A stretch of DNA of 64,000 nt, from assembly GCA_029204225.1 (NCBI GenBank), contig CM055103.1:42243368-42307367 (forward strand), written 5' to 3'. Made by a program: the position numbers and the translations under genes. Positions within the stretch are counted from its first letter, which is position 1, and each line of letters opens with the position of its first letter. The notes beneath the pieces are model-generated. The model worked only from the letters and a program-made list of their open reading frames with translations, did no database searches and was not told the DNA's origin. Source of the stretch: Diphasiastrum complanatum (taxonomy: Eukaryota; Streptophyta; Lycopodiopsida; Lycopodiales; Lycopodiaceae). Positions 13,260 to 25,149 of this stretch are shown here, one piece after another.

Positions 13260-14055
13260 CTAAACACTTAGTTGCTCAAGAAAGAAAAAGGAAGCGACAG
13301 TGTCGGGTGTCGGGCTTTTCGCCCTTTTGGCTTGTCTTCTTGGAAATCTAGTTCTAGGTTGTTTCCCTAGTAAGCAATTTTCACAGACAGACTGATTAGC
13401 TGTAGTAACAGCGTTTATATTCATGTCTTTGACCATTTTGTTATGATGTATATACAAGATTGAACGCATGTTTAGATGACCTAATCTTTGATGCCATAAA
13501 TTAGCATCTGAATAGCTCATCAAAAGGTAAAAAATCGTGACTCAGTATATACAAATTTCCTTCTCTATAAGCAGAGAGGATTTCTTTTGAATTCTCATCT
13601 AAAATAGTACATCGGCTGGCAGTAAACAAAGTTCTATAACTCTGATCTGTGATCTTGCTAATAGACAATAGGTTCTTTGTTAAATTGGGTACATAAAGTA
13701 CACCATTAAGCTGCCTAGTGATGCCACCAGAGAATTGTAGTTGAATAGAGCCTTGGCCTTCGACTTGATGTGAACTGGAGTCACCAAAGAAGATATACGT
13801 TGATTTTGTAGCTATGAGTGTAGATAAGAAGTCTTTGCATGGCATCATGTGCTGAGAAGCACCTGAATCGAGATACCATTGATGGGCATCTCTATTGGGT
13901 TGATCTTGTACCATCAGCGCTTTATCATCATCTTGCGAACCTCTGACTGTGCCAGGGTTGCCTTCTTGCTGCTGCTGCATCTTCTTCCTCATTTCATTGT
14001 GCTTAAGGACGCGATACTCTTTGATGTCGTAGTTGGTTCTTTTGTAGTTCTGCAA
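13260..14055 (-). pseudogene. Ty1/copia protease and GAG-pre-integrase fragment
   Basis: Minus-strand frames at 14055-13501 and 13523-13260 read as copia pol. WYLDSGASQHM is the protease active site, LNGVLYVPNLTKNLLSISK is the conserved downstream block, and LWHQRLGHLNMRSI with CENCLLGKQ is the GAG-pre-integrase zinc region. The two parts are in different frames (frameshift near 13510). Gag, most of integrase, RT and RNase H are absent. The sequence is unlike the other copia families in this window, so this is a further lineage. Confidence 0.8.
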
Positions 14056-14283
14056 AATAGCTTGGTCTTGGATGATGATTGACTGTGTTGCTGCTGTTGT
14101 GGTTGCGATGCTACTGGCTATTCTGCCTTTGTATCAACTCCTCTTCTACATTATGCTCCATGGCAAAAGACAAGGACGAAAGTTCTATTTTGATGGGTAG
14201 AATGCACTCATGGCCATATACCAAGAAACATAGGGTATGGTTTGCGCTGGTCTTGTATGTGGCATTATATGACCATAATGTTG
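14056..14283 (-). pseudogene. Gypsy integrase C-terminal fragment
   Basis: The minus strand reads TLWSYNATYKTSANHTLC and then FLVYGHECILPIKIELSS, the conserved gypsy integrase block 'ALWAYRT..TPF.LVYG.EA.LPIEIE'. It is the direct continuation of the integrase core at 18137-18590. Element E was inserted between the two. To its left it abuts the unrelated copia fragment. Confidence 0.7.
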
Positions 14284-14388
14284 TGTGAAAATTAGCCTAT
14301 TTTGGCAAATCTAGCCATGTAGAACTCTGTAAATATTGTGTATAATTGGGTTCCACACATGGGAGGCCAAGATGCCACGTGGCATGAG

Positions 14389-14880
14389 AAAGCTACAAAG
14401 CTTTGGTTCTTCATCACAAAATATGAGGAGAGCTACACATATTTATGGAGTTTGAGGTAGCTTGAGGTAGAACCACATCCATCCATCATTTAATGACATC
14501 TAAAGTGAGAACTAGAGTCTATGTGACATTTGTCATGAATGAAACTCTACCAACTTTTTCCAAGTGTACTAGTTCTAACTAGAAATGTACAAATCATCAT
14601 GAATGTGTCCATTACACTTTGTGCATGCCTTGCATGTCACTATGGATCACTTACAATTAATGCATGTGAATTGCCACGAGTTTCTACAAGCATAATTTTG
14701 CTAATTCTATGTCTACAAACTATATGCAAGTTGTACTCATCAATCTAGATATGACGTATCCATGTAGCTCGAGTTCTATCTAGGCCAAACTTGGCATTTT
14801 GCATTTATGAACAACATAATTGCATGGTACAATATTTGTAGCAAGCCTAAAGTCAAGATGGATTATTTTTCCATTTCAAC
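14389..14880 (-). repeat. Inverted, truncated LTR of family C within E
   Basis: This is the reverse complement of the first ~490 bp of LTR family C (compare 43239-44034 and 60935-61730). Shared landmarks in the same inverted order are GGTTCTTCATCA, ACACATATTTAT, GTAGCTCGAGTTC and, at the outer end, TTTCAACA at about 14873-14880. The LTR C 3' third is missing. Divergence is substantial. Confidence 0.75.
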
Positions 14881-15448
14881 ATCCAAATCCATTTTGTCCA
14901 CATGTGTTGGCACCTCTGAGCCTGCATTTAATACATGGTATTCATTTGATTCAAAGAAATTCAATTTGTGAGCTTTTGATGTAATTTTTGGTGGAAATCT
15001 TAGGATAAGCTACCAAGATTGAGTGCCATTGATTAGATTTGACATAGGGTCATGAAATCCAATAAATCTAGGCTGAAATCAGGTCCTCTAAACTTGTTTT
15101 ACAGGTCTTGAAAGTACATCAAAAAGTGTGAGGGAGATTTAGTCATGTTATTGTCCAAAAATAGCCAAAATTGGCATGATTTGATTGTAAGTAGATTTCA
15201 CATCATTTACAAAAGAGAGACCTTAGTTTCTAGAGACAATCAAATCCATTTCTTGGCAAGATTTGTTTGAAAGTAGTTTTCACTTCATCTTATCTTCATT
15301 CCAGCTTTGTGAGGGAGTGATAGAACTGTGATTATAATTCCATTTGTTGGATTAGAAATCAAATTTGATTGAAACACTACAAGTGTGAGACCTTTGTAAG
15401 TTTCAAGTCAATCAAATCTATTTCTTGTTTGTAGAAGTCACTAGTAAG

Positions 15449-16290
15449 ATGGGATCTGCTCGAGCATACCTTCTAGAAGCTAGTGAGAGATTGAATTCTA
15501 CAAATTATGCTATTTGGAAGGTTAGGATGGAGTCACTCTTGGACCTTTATGAGTTCTTGATTGAGGATGAAGATGAACCTCTAGGTGCACAGGAGTTATC
15601 TAGATACAAGAAGAGATCTAGGCTTGCACGTCATTGTGTGAAGATAAATGTGAGCAATGATTTGTTGAGAGAAGTATCAGCATGTACTAGTGCTAAAGAG
15701 GCTTGGGAGTCTTTAAAATCAATCTATGAATCTAGTAACACTTCAAGAGTACTCATGCTTAGAAATTAGATTTTGCAAAGCATGAGGAGAAGTGAGGAGA
15801 GTGCACAAGATTATGGACTCAAAATCAATTCTCTAAATAGGGAGTTGGCTTCCATTGGAGAGAAGATTCATGATGGGGACCTTGTACAAATTGTCCTTAA
15901 TGGTCTAGGAGATGACTTTGCAAATTTGGTCCAAAGTTTTGCCATCCAAGACACTTTGCCAACTATAGAAAAGCTTCACAGTGAATTAGTGGTTGAAGAG
16001 TGTAGGATGCTCCATGAAAAATCTAGGATGATTTTCTTGTCTTTGTAGGATGGTGATGAGAAAGCCAATTTCTCATTCAAGGGAAAAACAAAGACCAAAA
16101 AGAAGAAGCATCCAAAGGAGGCCAAAGAAGAGGATGATACATCAAGCTCAAAGGACAATTCTAAGGAACAATGCTTCTTTTGTGGAAAGAAGGGGCATTA
16201 TGCATCTGATGCCACAAGAGGCTAAGAGCAAAAGAGGAGGAGGACAAACAAGGGAACCTTGCATATGAAGAGGATGGAGATGAGGAGATC
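15449..16290 (+). pseudogene. Element E copia gag, broken
   Basis: The ATG at 15449 opens MGSARAYLLEASERLNST, the copia gag (UBN2-type) start also seen in elements A, B and D. The frame has TAG at 15767-15769, resumes to TAG at 16046-16048, then a frameshift. The zinc knuckle begins CFFCGKKGHYAS near 16171, but the frame is lost before its last Cys. This is a structural protein remnant. Confidence 0.85.
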
Positions 16291-16296
16291 TCATCT

Positions 16297-17715
16297 TTGA
16301 TGGCATCTACATCCACTTCAACAAGCATAAGCAACTCAAAGGACTCTTGGTGGATTGATAGTCGGGCTAGCTCCCACATGACTTTCCAAAAGGACACATT
16401 CTCACCCTTACACTCTTTAAAAGGTGCTAATAAGTTTTTTTCTTTAGAAAATGATCAAGAATGTAAGATAGATGGTATTGGTACCATCTCATTAAGTCTA
16501 GGATCTAGCAAAAGGATGGATCTAGACAATGTCCTTTTTGTACCATCAATTACCAAGAGCTTGCTTAGTGTTGGACAACTAATGGATGATGGTTTAGATA
16601 TTAACTTCAAGAATGGAGTTTGTTCCATCATGAAGAATGATATTTGTATAGCAAATGGTGTAAAACAAGGTAGTTTGTTTAAGTTGGATGCTAAAATTGC
16701 TATGGCAAAAGAAAAAATCATTCATTCAAATGTACACTCTTTTTCTCATGTACCAAGTAGTGATGATAAGATGCATGAAACATTCTTAGATGTTTATACA
16801 AGAGATGCTTGGATCCATCTAGTATCTTGTGTGAATGAAAGTGAAATCAACAACCTTGGTGTCAATGATCTTCCAAGGATTGAGGAGGAGCAACAAAGTG
16901 ATGGAGATCTTGAGGATCCACCTCAAAGATCAAGTGCTCCAAGAAGGTCCACAAAGGCAAGGGCCGAGCCTTAAAGGCTCACTTATCTTGGCAAAGGTAA
17001 TCAAGGGGAAGATTCTCAACGATTCACTTTCAACACTTTTCTTACTTCAATGCTTGATGAACCATTTTGGTATGAGAACTACATGAGGCAACTTGAGGGC
17101 TTCATCAAGAAGGAAGTTGAAGAAAAGACGTGTAATGACTCATTTGAGAACAAGTTTTTATGTCTTAGTGATCTAAAAATTGTTATGAACCAATTAAGAG
17201 GAAATTGGTTGTTTGATCAAATGAGTGCTCTAGGATTTTGGATGAGCAAGAATGAGTTAATCACTCATTGTTTTGAAAAATGTATTTTTTCTTTTGGAGA
17301 GGCAAATTGTAAGCTTCTTATGAGAATAAGTGAAACATCCTTGAAGGACACTTATACCCATAAGCAAGTAGGTAGCCTCATGAAGTTCAAGATTGCTTGT
17401 AATCACAAGATTAGGAAAATCATGCTTACTTTTGATGGTTTGTGGACTAGTCATTTTAGCATGATAAATCTTGGTAATAGTAGCAAGTACATGTTTTGTG
17501 ATCTTGATCAATGTGATTTTCACAAGACATGGAGATATCATATTTCCTTCAAAGAGAAGCATCAAGATAAGGAGGAGCAAGTTTCAAGTTCATGCATATT
17601 CACTCAACATGGAAGAAATCAAGTGCAAAGGTGCAAGGAAGAATCAAGTCTCTTCAATTCATCTTGGAAGAGATCAAGATCAAAGAAGCTCTATCTTGGA
17701 TATGGTGATAGATAA
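16297..17715 (+). pseudogene. Element E chimeric frame: dead protease, integrase/RT scraps, unknown C-terminus
   Basis: One frame runs 16297-17715 with a single stop (TAA at 16972-16974). The order is: protease with WWIDSRASSHM, where the catalytic Gly of DSG is Arg (16363-16365); the block DNVLFVPSITKSLLSVGQ; a short integrase start (IHSNVHSFSHVPSSDD); the Pro/Ser-rich pol linker (RRSTKARAEP); and a scrap like the RT block 'QPEGFI' (QLEGFIKKEVEEK, about 17090). About 190 residues follow that I do not recognise, rich in Lys, Cys and aromatic residues. Integrase core, the RT catalytic motif and RNase H are gone. Internal deletion plus capture of other sequence is the simplest reading. Confidence 0.65.
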
Positions 17716-17840
17716 TGTCATCATCTTTAGGGGTTCATTAGTCATCTTCTAAACCTAAATATGATTCATTTTTTAAGTTAAGATCAGGTCTTAAAATTGT
17801 ATATGGATACATTATTGTTTCCAAGGCTAGATTTGAGGAG

Positions 17841-18136
17841 TGTGAAAAATAGCCTATTTTGGCAAATCTAGCCATGTAGAACTTTTCTAATATTTTGTAT
17901 AATTGGGTTCCACACATAGAAGGCCAAGATGCCACATGGCAACCCACTCCTAATGTAGGTTAGGTCAAGTCGAGAGTGTTGGTCATGTCTATTTGGTGGT
18001 CATCCCTACTTTATAGGACCTACACCTACGTTTAAGGTGAAAATTTGACCAACTAGCTACCTACCAAGCATAACTCTAGGATCTAGGCTAGGGTTTCAAT
18101 TTAGGGAAAGAAGAGTGAGTTAACTTCCTTATTACA
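17841..18136 (+). repeat. 3' LTR of element E
   Basis: Preceded by a purine tract (TTTGAGGAG) like those before the 3' LTRs of A and B. It begins TGTGAAAAAT, shares its first ~105 bp with 14284-14388, and ends ATTACA. The length of 296 bp rests on the near-match of the flanking 5-mers. Confidence 0.6.
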
Positions 18137-18590
18137 TGCTGGAAATCCACCTAACTTCAAGAAGGAAGTCGAATTTGCTATGTATTCCAAGCTCTCATAG
18201 TGAGAAAATAGAGATCTTTTGTAGATCCATTTATGGTCCTAAAGTACAGTACTTTCACATGTTGAGTACAGCTTCCTGGCCTAGTCTTGTTGACAGTCGG
18301 ATGCGATTTTCCTTAGTATGCCTACTAGGTGCAGCTTGTTTGTGCGTTTAGCCTATTTGTTAGCTTGTGGATGGTATGGAGTGCTCTTGCAATGCTTGAT
18401 TGGTCAAGGCCTTGATGGTTTTGTTTAGGAAATGGGTCCGGTATCCCTATTAGAGATGAGCTCGCGAGGTGTATCGAATCGTCATATCACCTGTTTTAGC
18501 CAGAATCGGGCAGTCTACTTAGAATTATCCTTCGCTATTGCACGTGCTTCAGCCCATTTGGTAAAATAGTCTTAGCAAACATAATAGATC
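18137..18590 (-). pseudogene. Gypsy integrase core fragment
   Basis: The minus strand reads YFTKWAEARAIAKDNSK near 18550, then FDTPRELISNRDTG and STPYHPQANK, the gypsy integrase core around the second Asp and the last Glu (here the 'NGQAE' part is damaged). Several stops are present. Its C-terminal part is at 14056-14283, on the far side of element E. Confidence 0.72.
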
Positions 18591-18611
18591 ACTAGTTAAT
18601 ATTGTGTGTTT

Positions 18612-18704
<93 letters not shown>

Positions 18705-19168
18705 TTAAAGTTTTAGTGCTCGAGAAAACTGACAAAGTATAGAAATGAAACTGGAAAATTTTCTCAAAAACCGATATCATAAAATACTTCACGATTTTTT
18801 CTACAACCATATAGACCTTTTTATGAGTAAAAGTATTCAAAAACCTGAGAAGTTCCATAAAATGCAAGCTTATTGAGGATAACTCAAAAGAGGTTTCCTG
18901 AGTACTAGATGGAATTCCAACATACAAAGGCTTTGGTCGTTATATATTAAAAGGAGTGAAAGACCCAAATAGATGACACCCGCTCATTTGATAGTCATTT
19001 ATTTTGAAGGATGAGTCAATCTTAACAACATTAGCTACATAGCCATTCTATGCTCAAAGTTAGACTATTTATCTACATAGTAATTCTAGTGTATCTTTTG
19101 AACTTCCATTACTTATAATGCAGAGGCACTTAATGATAATAGTACATTCTATGCAATGAAATACTCTT
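18591..19168. other. Non-coding stretch with (GT)n/(GA)n microsatellite
   Basis: (GT)n at 18617-18643 runs directly into (GA)n at 18643-18698. The rest, up to the 3' end of the permease gene, shows no supported gene. It should include the permease 3' UTR nearest 19168. Confidence 0.8.
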
Positions 19169-22100
19169 TCATTTTACAAGGGTTTTTTCATCATCTTGGT
19201 CAAGGTCATCAATTGTCTTACGTGGACCATGAAACGTGTACCTTCCAGAACCATACCAATAGATGGCACCTACAACCATGCATCCAACTAAGCTTGGGGC
19301 AGCATAGTTTAGATTCTTCGTTGTGACAGGGAATGATGGTGGAAGACAAAAGAGTAACGACATTAACAATCCCCATATTGAGCCGTAGCCTCCTACAAAT
19401 AAAGCCCATCGACCCAAAGAGAACGGTCCTGGAACGAAATCGTTTTTGAAGATATGTCTACATGACAATACAACTGTGTATGGACCATATGCAGTAATTG
19501 TTGACATAGCTGTTATGGCTGTGAAAGCAACATTGCTGCCCAACGCTGGTAGTGTACATGCAAATGATCCAACCACAGTGATGATTGTTGCAATAACAGG
19601 AATGCGCTCATCTGCACTTAGCTTTACCATATATTTATAACCTGGCAAACCCTTGTCCCTAGCCATAGCATAAGCCTGCAAAAAGCAATACATATAGTAA
19701 TTGCAGATTTGAGTGAACGGTCCAACTCCACAAAATGGGATGAACAATTTTGTGTTCGAGTGATAACTTCAGGGCAGGATTATCTTGTTAAAAGGATTTT
19801 GATCAACTAAAATGATTCTTCCTACAATATCATCTAGTTAAAGTTGAATTGGGTGGAGTGTCCAAAATATTGAAAGATAGACCTCATTTTTGCAAACTAC
19901 GAAAAAATATTTACCATCCTTGCAGTTAGTGTCACATTGGTGATATTTCCAAAAAATAGAGAGATGGCAGCAAGTAGTGTGAAAATGATTGCTCCAGGCG
20001 CGCCATTGTTGTATCTCGCATCAAATACATCATAAAATAATTGAGAGGCTGTGGTTATTTCCCCACCCCCTGTAATATAAGAATGAAAAATCACAGGTGA
20101 AGGACAATTGAAAGACCTTTGTGATCTTAACTAATTTTCTTGATTTCTAAATTAGTTTGTCATTTACCGCCTATGGTATCAAGAATTATGTCCTAACCTT
20201 TCACTTGTTTGCATTTAAAACATAGCCAGATGAATCATATACACTTAAATATATCGAAACAGTATCCCTGTGATTGATAGGGTTCCTAAGTGCCAAGTTA
20301 CATGATTTATCAATACATATTGAAAGCTTTGAGGCAACAATTTATTCACTTTCAATATTGCCTCATAAGTGCTTAGGTATATATGAGTAATAGGAATGAA
20401 TACCTGTTGCAGTTTGTGAACTCAAGAGATTCTCAGGATGCTGGATAGTGAACGTCATAGCAAGCAACAAAACAAGCTCTGTTCCAGCTGTGGCATACAT
20501 ACTATTGATCATCGATCGTGGTGAAGATATTGCTGCAGAGACCACCTCCTCCACTACATGAGAACCAACCTCAAATCCTGTCAAAATTGATTGAAACCAT
20601 GGCAATCCTAGTAATACGATCAGAGTCGAACTCTTAACTCCCTGCCCTGGAGCACGGACAAATTGAGTAAAGACAAACTTTGCAGATTGATATTTGGGGG
20701 CTATTGCAAGCAAAGTGATGGAGATTACGGCTATGGAAATGATTTGAAATGCAGCACCAATGTTGCTAACATAGCCCAGCCATTTTGTGTTGATGATGGA
20801 GGCAAAGTAATGTAATACAAACACAGCTGCAGTGATGCCCACCACCTGCTTAATGAGACATACTCACTAATCAATAATTTTACCAAAGGTCTGACATAGA
20901 TATTACCATTCTAGATTTAAAATCGTAGTATCTCTAACTTGTTGGTATTAAACTCAATTATGCACACATTCCAACTTGTTGGTATTAAACTCAACTATGC
21001 ACATATCCCAAACCATTATTATATTTCAAGTTCTGAAATTTCCTCACGCTCCCCAACTCTAATCGAACTTTGAAGACTGATGCCAGGACAAACTGCAAGC
21101 TAAGGAGCTTATAGGCTTAGAAAAGAAAAAGAACAAAGAACTAAATTGACCCCTTAGAACCAACAGAAACCTAACTCTTGCTCACTGCCATGCCAGTGGC
21201 AGGTGCGTGCCTATATGGCAACTCAGCAACGTCGAGCATCCCCTTTCTCCAAGGTGAAGGGAGCGACCCAACCACCAATCGTGATTGGCATGTTCACTTC
21301 AAAAAATGATTTAATTTTTTACTTTTTAGAATTTTATTCTAATACTCACCTGGTCTTGTCTCCTAAAATGAGTTCAGTTCTTGTGAAAGCTGTAAATAAG
21401 GTAGTTAAATACGTCGTGTCATTTCTTGGCTCTTGAATTATAGAAAGTTTTAACCTGTGCAACAAAGTTTTTCCTAATTTGCTTCTTATTTGCTTGAGCT
21501 TTGGGGGGATCCAATTGGATAGTATCGATAGCTTTTGGCAAGGCAGCGCAATGCCTTCAACCTTAATACAAAGCTTTCTACCTACGCGATTTTGCATAGC
21601 TCCGAAAAATAGAATCCTGCTGGAAGTTCGATAATTCGGAGGAAACTTGAAGGAATAATAAAGTTAGCGATAGTATGTACTATGAACATTCATTTCAAAT
21701 TTCGAACCAACAGAATGTCATCCTAAAAGTGTTTCCATCTTGGGCGTTGGCAAGTGTTCAGTGTCTCAAACAAGCTGTGCAGCAAATAAGCTACGCCTTG
21801 CTTAAGGCCATTGAAAGAGGAGAGCTTCTCGATAAACCAAAGGTCAGCATCTCTAACGAAACCATTATTGTTTGTCAAGACAGCATAGTACCCGAACACA
21901 AGCAGATAATACCCAAATGTTCTAGATCTCCCTAACCTGCATAGCACCGATTTTGTAATACATCGAACTTTTCATTATGTTAGGCATTTTTTCCATTGGC
22001 AAGACATGATAATACCTCATGCAAGTAGAACCTCTAAGCTACCCAGAATATTTCTGAGCAGCTGTATAGAGTCCGTGCTACGAATTCAATCATTAGAAAA

Positions 22101-23770
22101 TCTACAAAGATGAAGACTTCACATAGTTTTGAACCATGCATTAACTGTCAATTTAAGATTTGTAGAGACTAATCAGATAATTCTCATGTAGCTGAGAATT
22201 TTGGCTCACTCCGGTGTAACCATTCAATCCGGCCAAAAAAGCTAGAAAAATTGATTTATTCGGATGCTGAAGATCTAGTTACTGCGTGCGGAAGAGGTGC
22301 TATTTCATGCATTCTGCTTCAAAGTCTAGTACATGAAAGATTTCCAATCCTCCAGGGAAGCTGTGGATACTTTTAAGTTGATTTTAGTACAGAAGATACT
22401 TGGTATGTATTGAAACAAGGAAATTCTATCTTCGCAAAGCTGTGCGAAGTCACTATCGTACACGGCGCTGAGAGTAAACAAAGCTTATCATAACATCGTT
22501 ACTAATTGCATGATATCAGTGATCACTACCGTTCGTGCTTGAATCTGTGACCAATACCTCCATAATGGATGGACCTGCTAGCCTTTGAGATAATTTTTAA
22601 CACTGAACCTAGAATTATGAAGATATGAGATGATGAAGATCCACAGTTATCAGTATGCTTTCTTGACTACCTTTATCAAATGAAGCTATTCTTCCTTTCA
22701 TGAGGATACCTGGGCGAGGCAAATGTGATCTTACTAATGGACGAGATTATAGTAATCACTACGATAATAATCGCATATAGAAGTTTTGTAACCATTGCTA
22801 ATTTGAAGCCAACTTATCAGAATGTTGGCCCAGATGATTATCACCAGAAGATTGATAATATCCAAGAGCTTAAAGACATGTTGGGTATTGACAAAACCTA
22901 TAGACATCGATTTCATGATGAATGGTTTTCAAACTTTTGATTGTTATATAGTGCTCTCACTTATCAAGCTTAAAGTATCGATTAATAGATCAATTATAAT
23001 CTAGGAGTTCGTCGACGAGACTACAAGGATATACCACCGAAAAAGCCGGGACTATCCACCTATATGCAGCGTAATCTGAGAATAATCATATGGTTATAAG
23101 CTGCGAGAATAAAAAGCCTAACAAAAAATTTCATTTGAGATCGTCATGATATGTAAGTTTCAGTAGTGAGAGTAGCAAACACATATTTTATAGAAAGCAG
23201 GAAACAGTACAGGTTATGAGGAGAAAGCAAATGTAGGCTCACCCCAGCGTCAGATATTTGATATCCTCCACCTTGTGCTCCACCAGTTCCAAGAAGGATA
23301 CAGGTTGCAATTAGCTGAGCAAGAAGATACTCATTCAGTGCAGTGCCACTGAAGGATCCAATGAGATATGTCCAGCCCACAAACCAAGAAACAATGGGTG
23401 CATGCTTCTTAGGCACTAGTTTGGCAACCCAGTAGTAGACACTTCCCAGTGTGGGGAAAGCAGAAGCAATCTCGGACATGGCAAAGGCCATGCACAAAGT
23501 GCCGATGGCGGTGCAAATGAAAGCCCAAAAGATGGTAACAGGCCCTCCATAAGTGTACATGTACCCATAGTAGCCAGTGATGAAGCCGAGAGGTGCAGTG
23601 TAGTCAAAGGTGTAAGCCCACTGCTGGAATTGGCTCATCACCCTCTTATACTCTTGCTTATACCCAAGTTCATTGAGAAGCCTTTCATCTTGTTCCAAAA
23701 TCTTCTGATATTCTTTCCCTGGTGTTCCAACATCAATAGCGAGCACATCGCCACCCTCATTGTGTGCCAT
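19169..23770 (-). CDS. Amino-acid permease, BAT1/GABA-permease-like (APC superfamily), 4 exons
   Basis: Exons on the minus strand are 23770-23243, 20845-20404, 20069-19915 and 19675-19169 (stop included). They total 1632 nt and 543 aa, close to plant BAT1-type permeases (about 515-530). All introns have GT...AG ends (2397, 334 and 239 bp) and the reading phases join without a break. The N-terminus has the family hallmark DERLLNELGYKQEYKR (about residues 28-43), followed by about 12 hydrophobic segments, the first near TYGGPVTIFWAF. Other conserved stretches are MSEIASAFPTLGSVYYW and ITNVTLTARM/AYAMARDKGLPG (across the exon 3-4 junction). Members move amino acids or GABA across membranes. Substrate and membrane cannot be read here. 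ATG 23770 is chosen because it opens the frame just ahead of the conserved N-terminus. Exon 2 (VVGITAAVF...) diverges more from the family, so transport specificity may differ. Confidence 0.9.
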
Positions 23771-23875
23771 AAGCACGAGAGAGAGAGAGAGACACAGAGA
23801 GGGGGGGGGGGGGGGGTGCGCAAGCGAGCGACCGAGAGCGAAAGAATGGCTTCGATCTTTTCTCATAATGCATAG

Positions 23876-23885
23876 CTTTATATAC
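23876..23885 (-). promoter_or_regulatory. TATA box of the permease gene
   Basis: The minus strand reads GTATATAAAG about 110 bp before the ATG at 23770, a normal distance for a plant core promoter with a short leader. The leader between them has a (GA)n run (23777-23790) and 16 consecutive G on the + strand (23801-23816), that is CT- and C-rich in the transcript. Confidence 0.6.
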
Positions 23886-23899
23886 AAATCGATTACCAA

Positions 23900-25149
23900 G
23901 CCTGGTCTACTGTATAGTGATATTTAATTTGCTATAAATTTGATGTGACAACGTTCATGTTTATCAGCTAGTAATGGAAAGTTTGTGACCATTCTGCCCA
24001 TTTTTTGAACACATCAAAAATCAGAATATACATGTACTTTTTTTCAAACAGAGTTGTTACCTTTTGCCTTTTACAGCATGTGGCATGTCCATATTGGTCA
24101 TTGGAACTCAAACTGCTTAATATGCTTCATAATGTACATGTGAAAAAGTCAAAGTATTCATTACGCAATGGAATGCGTTCAAAACCGCCATTCTACCCGG
24201 TAAGGATTTTCAAAATTTAGGTGAGTCCCCTTCGGACCTCACCTAAAAAAATTTCATTTTGCTCGGCCCCTTCCATGGTACAAAACTCTTCAATGATGCA
24301 TATTGTGAATCCAAAGGCTTCTCTACTCTATGATATTTGAATTGACACAAGTTTGATGTGACACCCTATTAATATTATGTAGATCAGCAATTTGGTTGAT
24401 TTAAAGCTCTTTGATTATACATGGTCAAAGCATTAAATATCTTGCAAGCCCACATGATTTTAGGCTTTGTGTGAAATTTAACTTAGTATTGGAGGTGATC
24501 TAGTTATAGCCTTCTAGATAGAGTGGAGAACTTCTTTCTTAAATAGACTCTGTAATGAAGGAGACTTTTTTGTAGTTGTCCTTACTTAGAGGTAATTGTA
24601 TTTTGATGTTTGTTTTTTAAGAATATATTAGTGCTACATTTTGAGGACATGTTTGAGGACGTGATCTCACAATTGTGTATCACAAAGTCTGATGTTTTTT
24701 TTATCTATTCGAGAGCTATGATTGAATCCTAATGGCTCATATAGCAGCAACACCTTTTTCATAGTCTTCAATAAATGAAATGATGGTTGCACATAGTGAA
24801 AAACTTAAGTTGTTTAGTTTGATCCTTGATCTTTATAATGTAGAGGATGTTACATGTTATGTAATAGAAATATGAAAAAATATGAAACTTATTAAGGTAT
24901 AATATTATAGCTTTTATACCCATCAAGCTTGCACCAACTATGTCCTACTACCACACCAAAGACATATAGCGACATTTATGGTGATTTTAGTGACATAAAC
25001 AAATGCCACCTATGAACGTAGTTATTGTCAATTTTAAACGTCGCTAGTGAACCATCGCCCAGGTCAAAAATCTTCACAAGTGCACCTTGGCTCAAAACCT
25101 ATTGTCACTTGGTATCTCTTCCATGTTTTGACACTATCAAAGCTCTCTA
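23900..25149. other. Intergenic, no gene seen
   Basis: AT-rich sequence upstream of the permease gene. The part nearest 23900 should include its distal promoter. I see no coding frame, LTR or clear terminal repeat. Confidence 0.6.

Larger units (their letters stand above)
14284..18136 (+). mobile_element. Non-autonomous copia element E
   Basis: The left end (14284, TGTGAAAATTAGCC) and the block from 17841 (TGTGAAAAATAGCC) match over about 100 bp, giving LTR starts. The 3' LTR ends ATTACA at 18136. Flanking 5-mers are TGTTG (14279-14283) and TGCTG (18137-18141), a one-mismatch target duplication. Element E interrupts a minus-strand gypsy integrase. Inside are gag, a protease with a damaged active site, a scrap of integrase and RT, then unrecognised sequence. 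The 5' LTR is disrupted by an inverted fragment of LTR family C (14389-14880). It encodes no working RT, so it is dead or dependent on a helper. Confidence 0.65.

Noticed and set aside
14079-14748. Hydrophobic + strand frames at 14079-14288 and 14539-14748
   Set aside because: They overlap better supported minus-strand integrase and LTR C sequence and have no homology I recognise.
20846-23242. Possible nested element or gene in the long first intron of the permease
   Set aside because: The 2.4 kb intron shows only short open frames and no LTR, primer site or recognisable protein.
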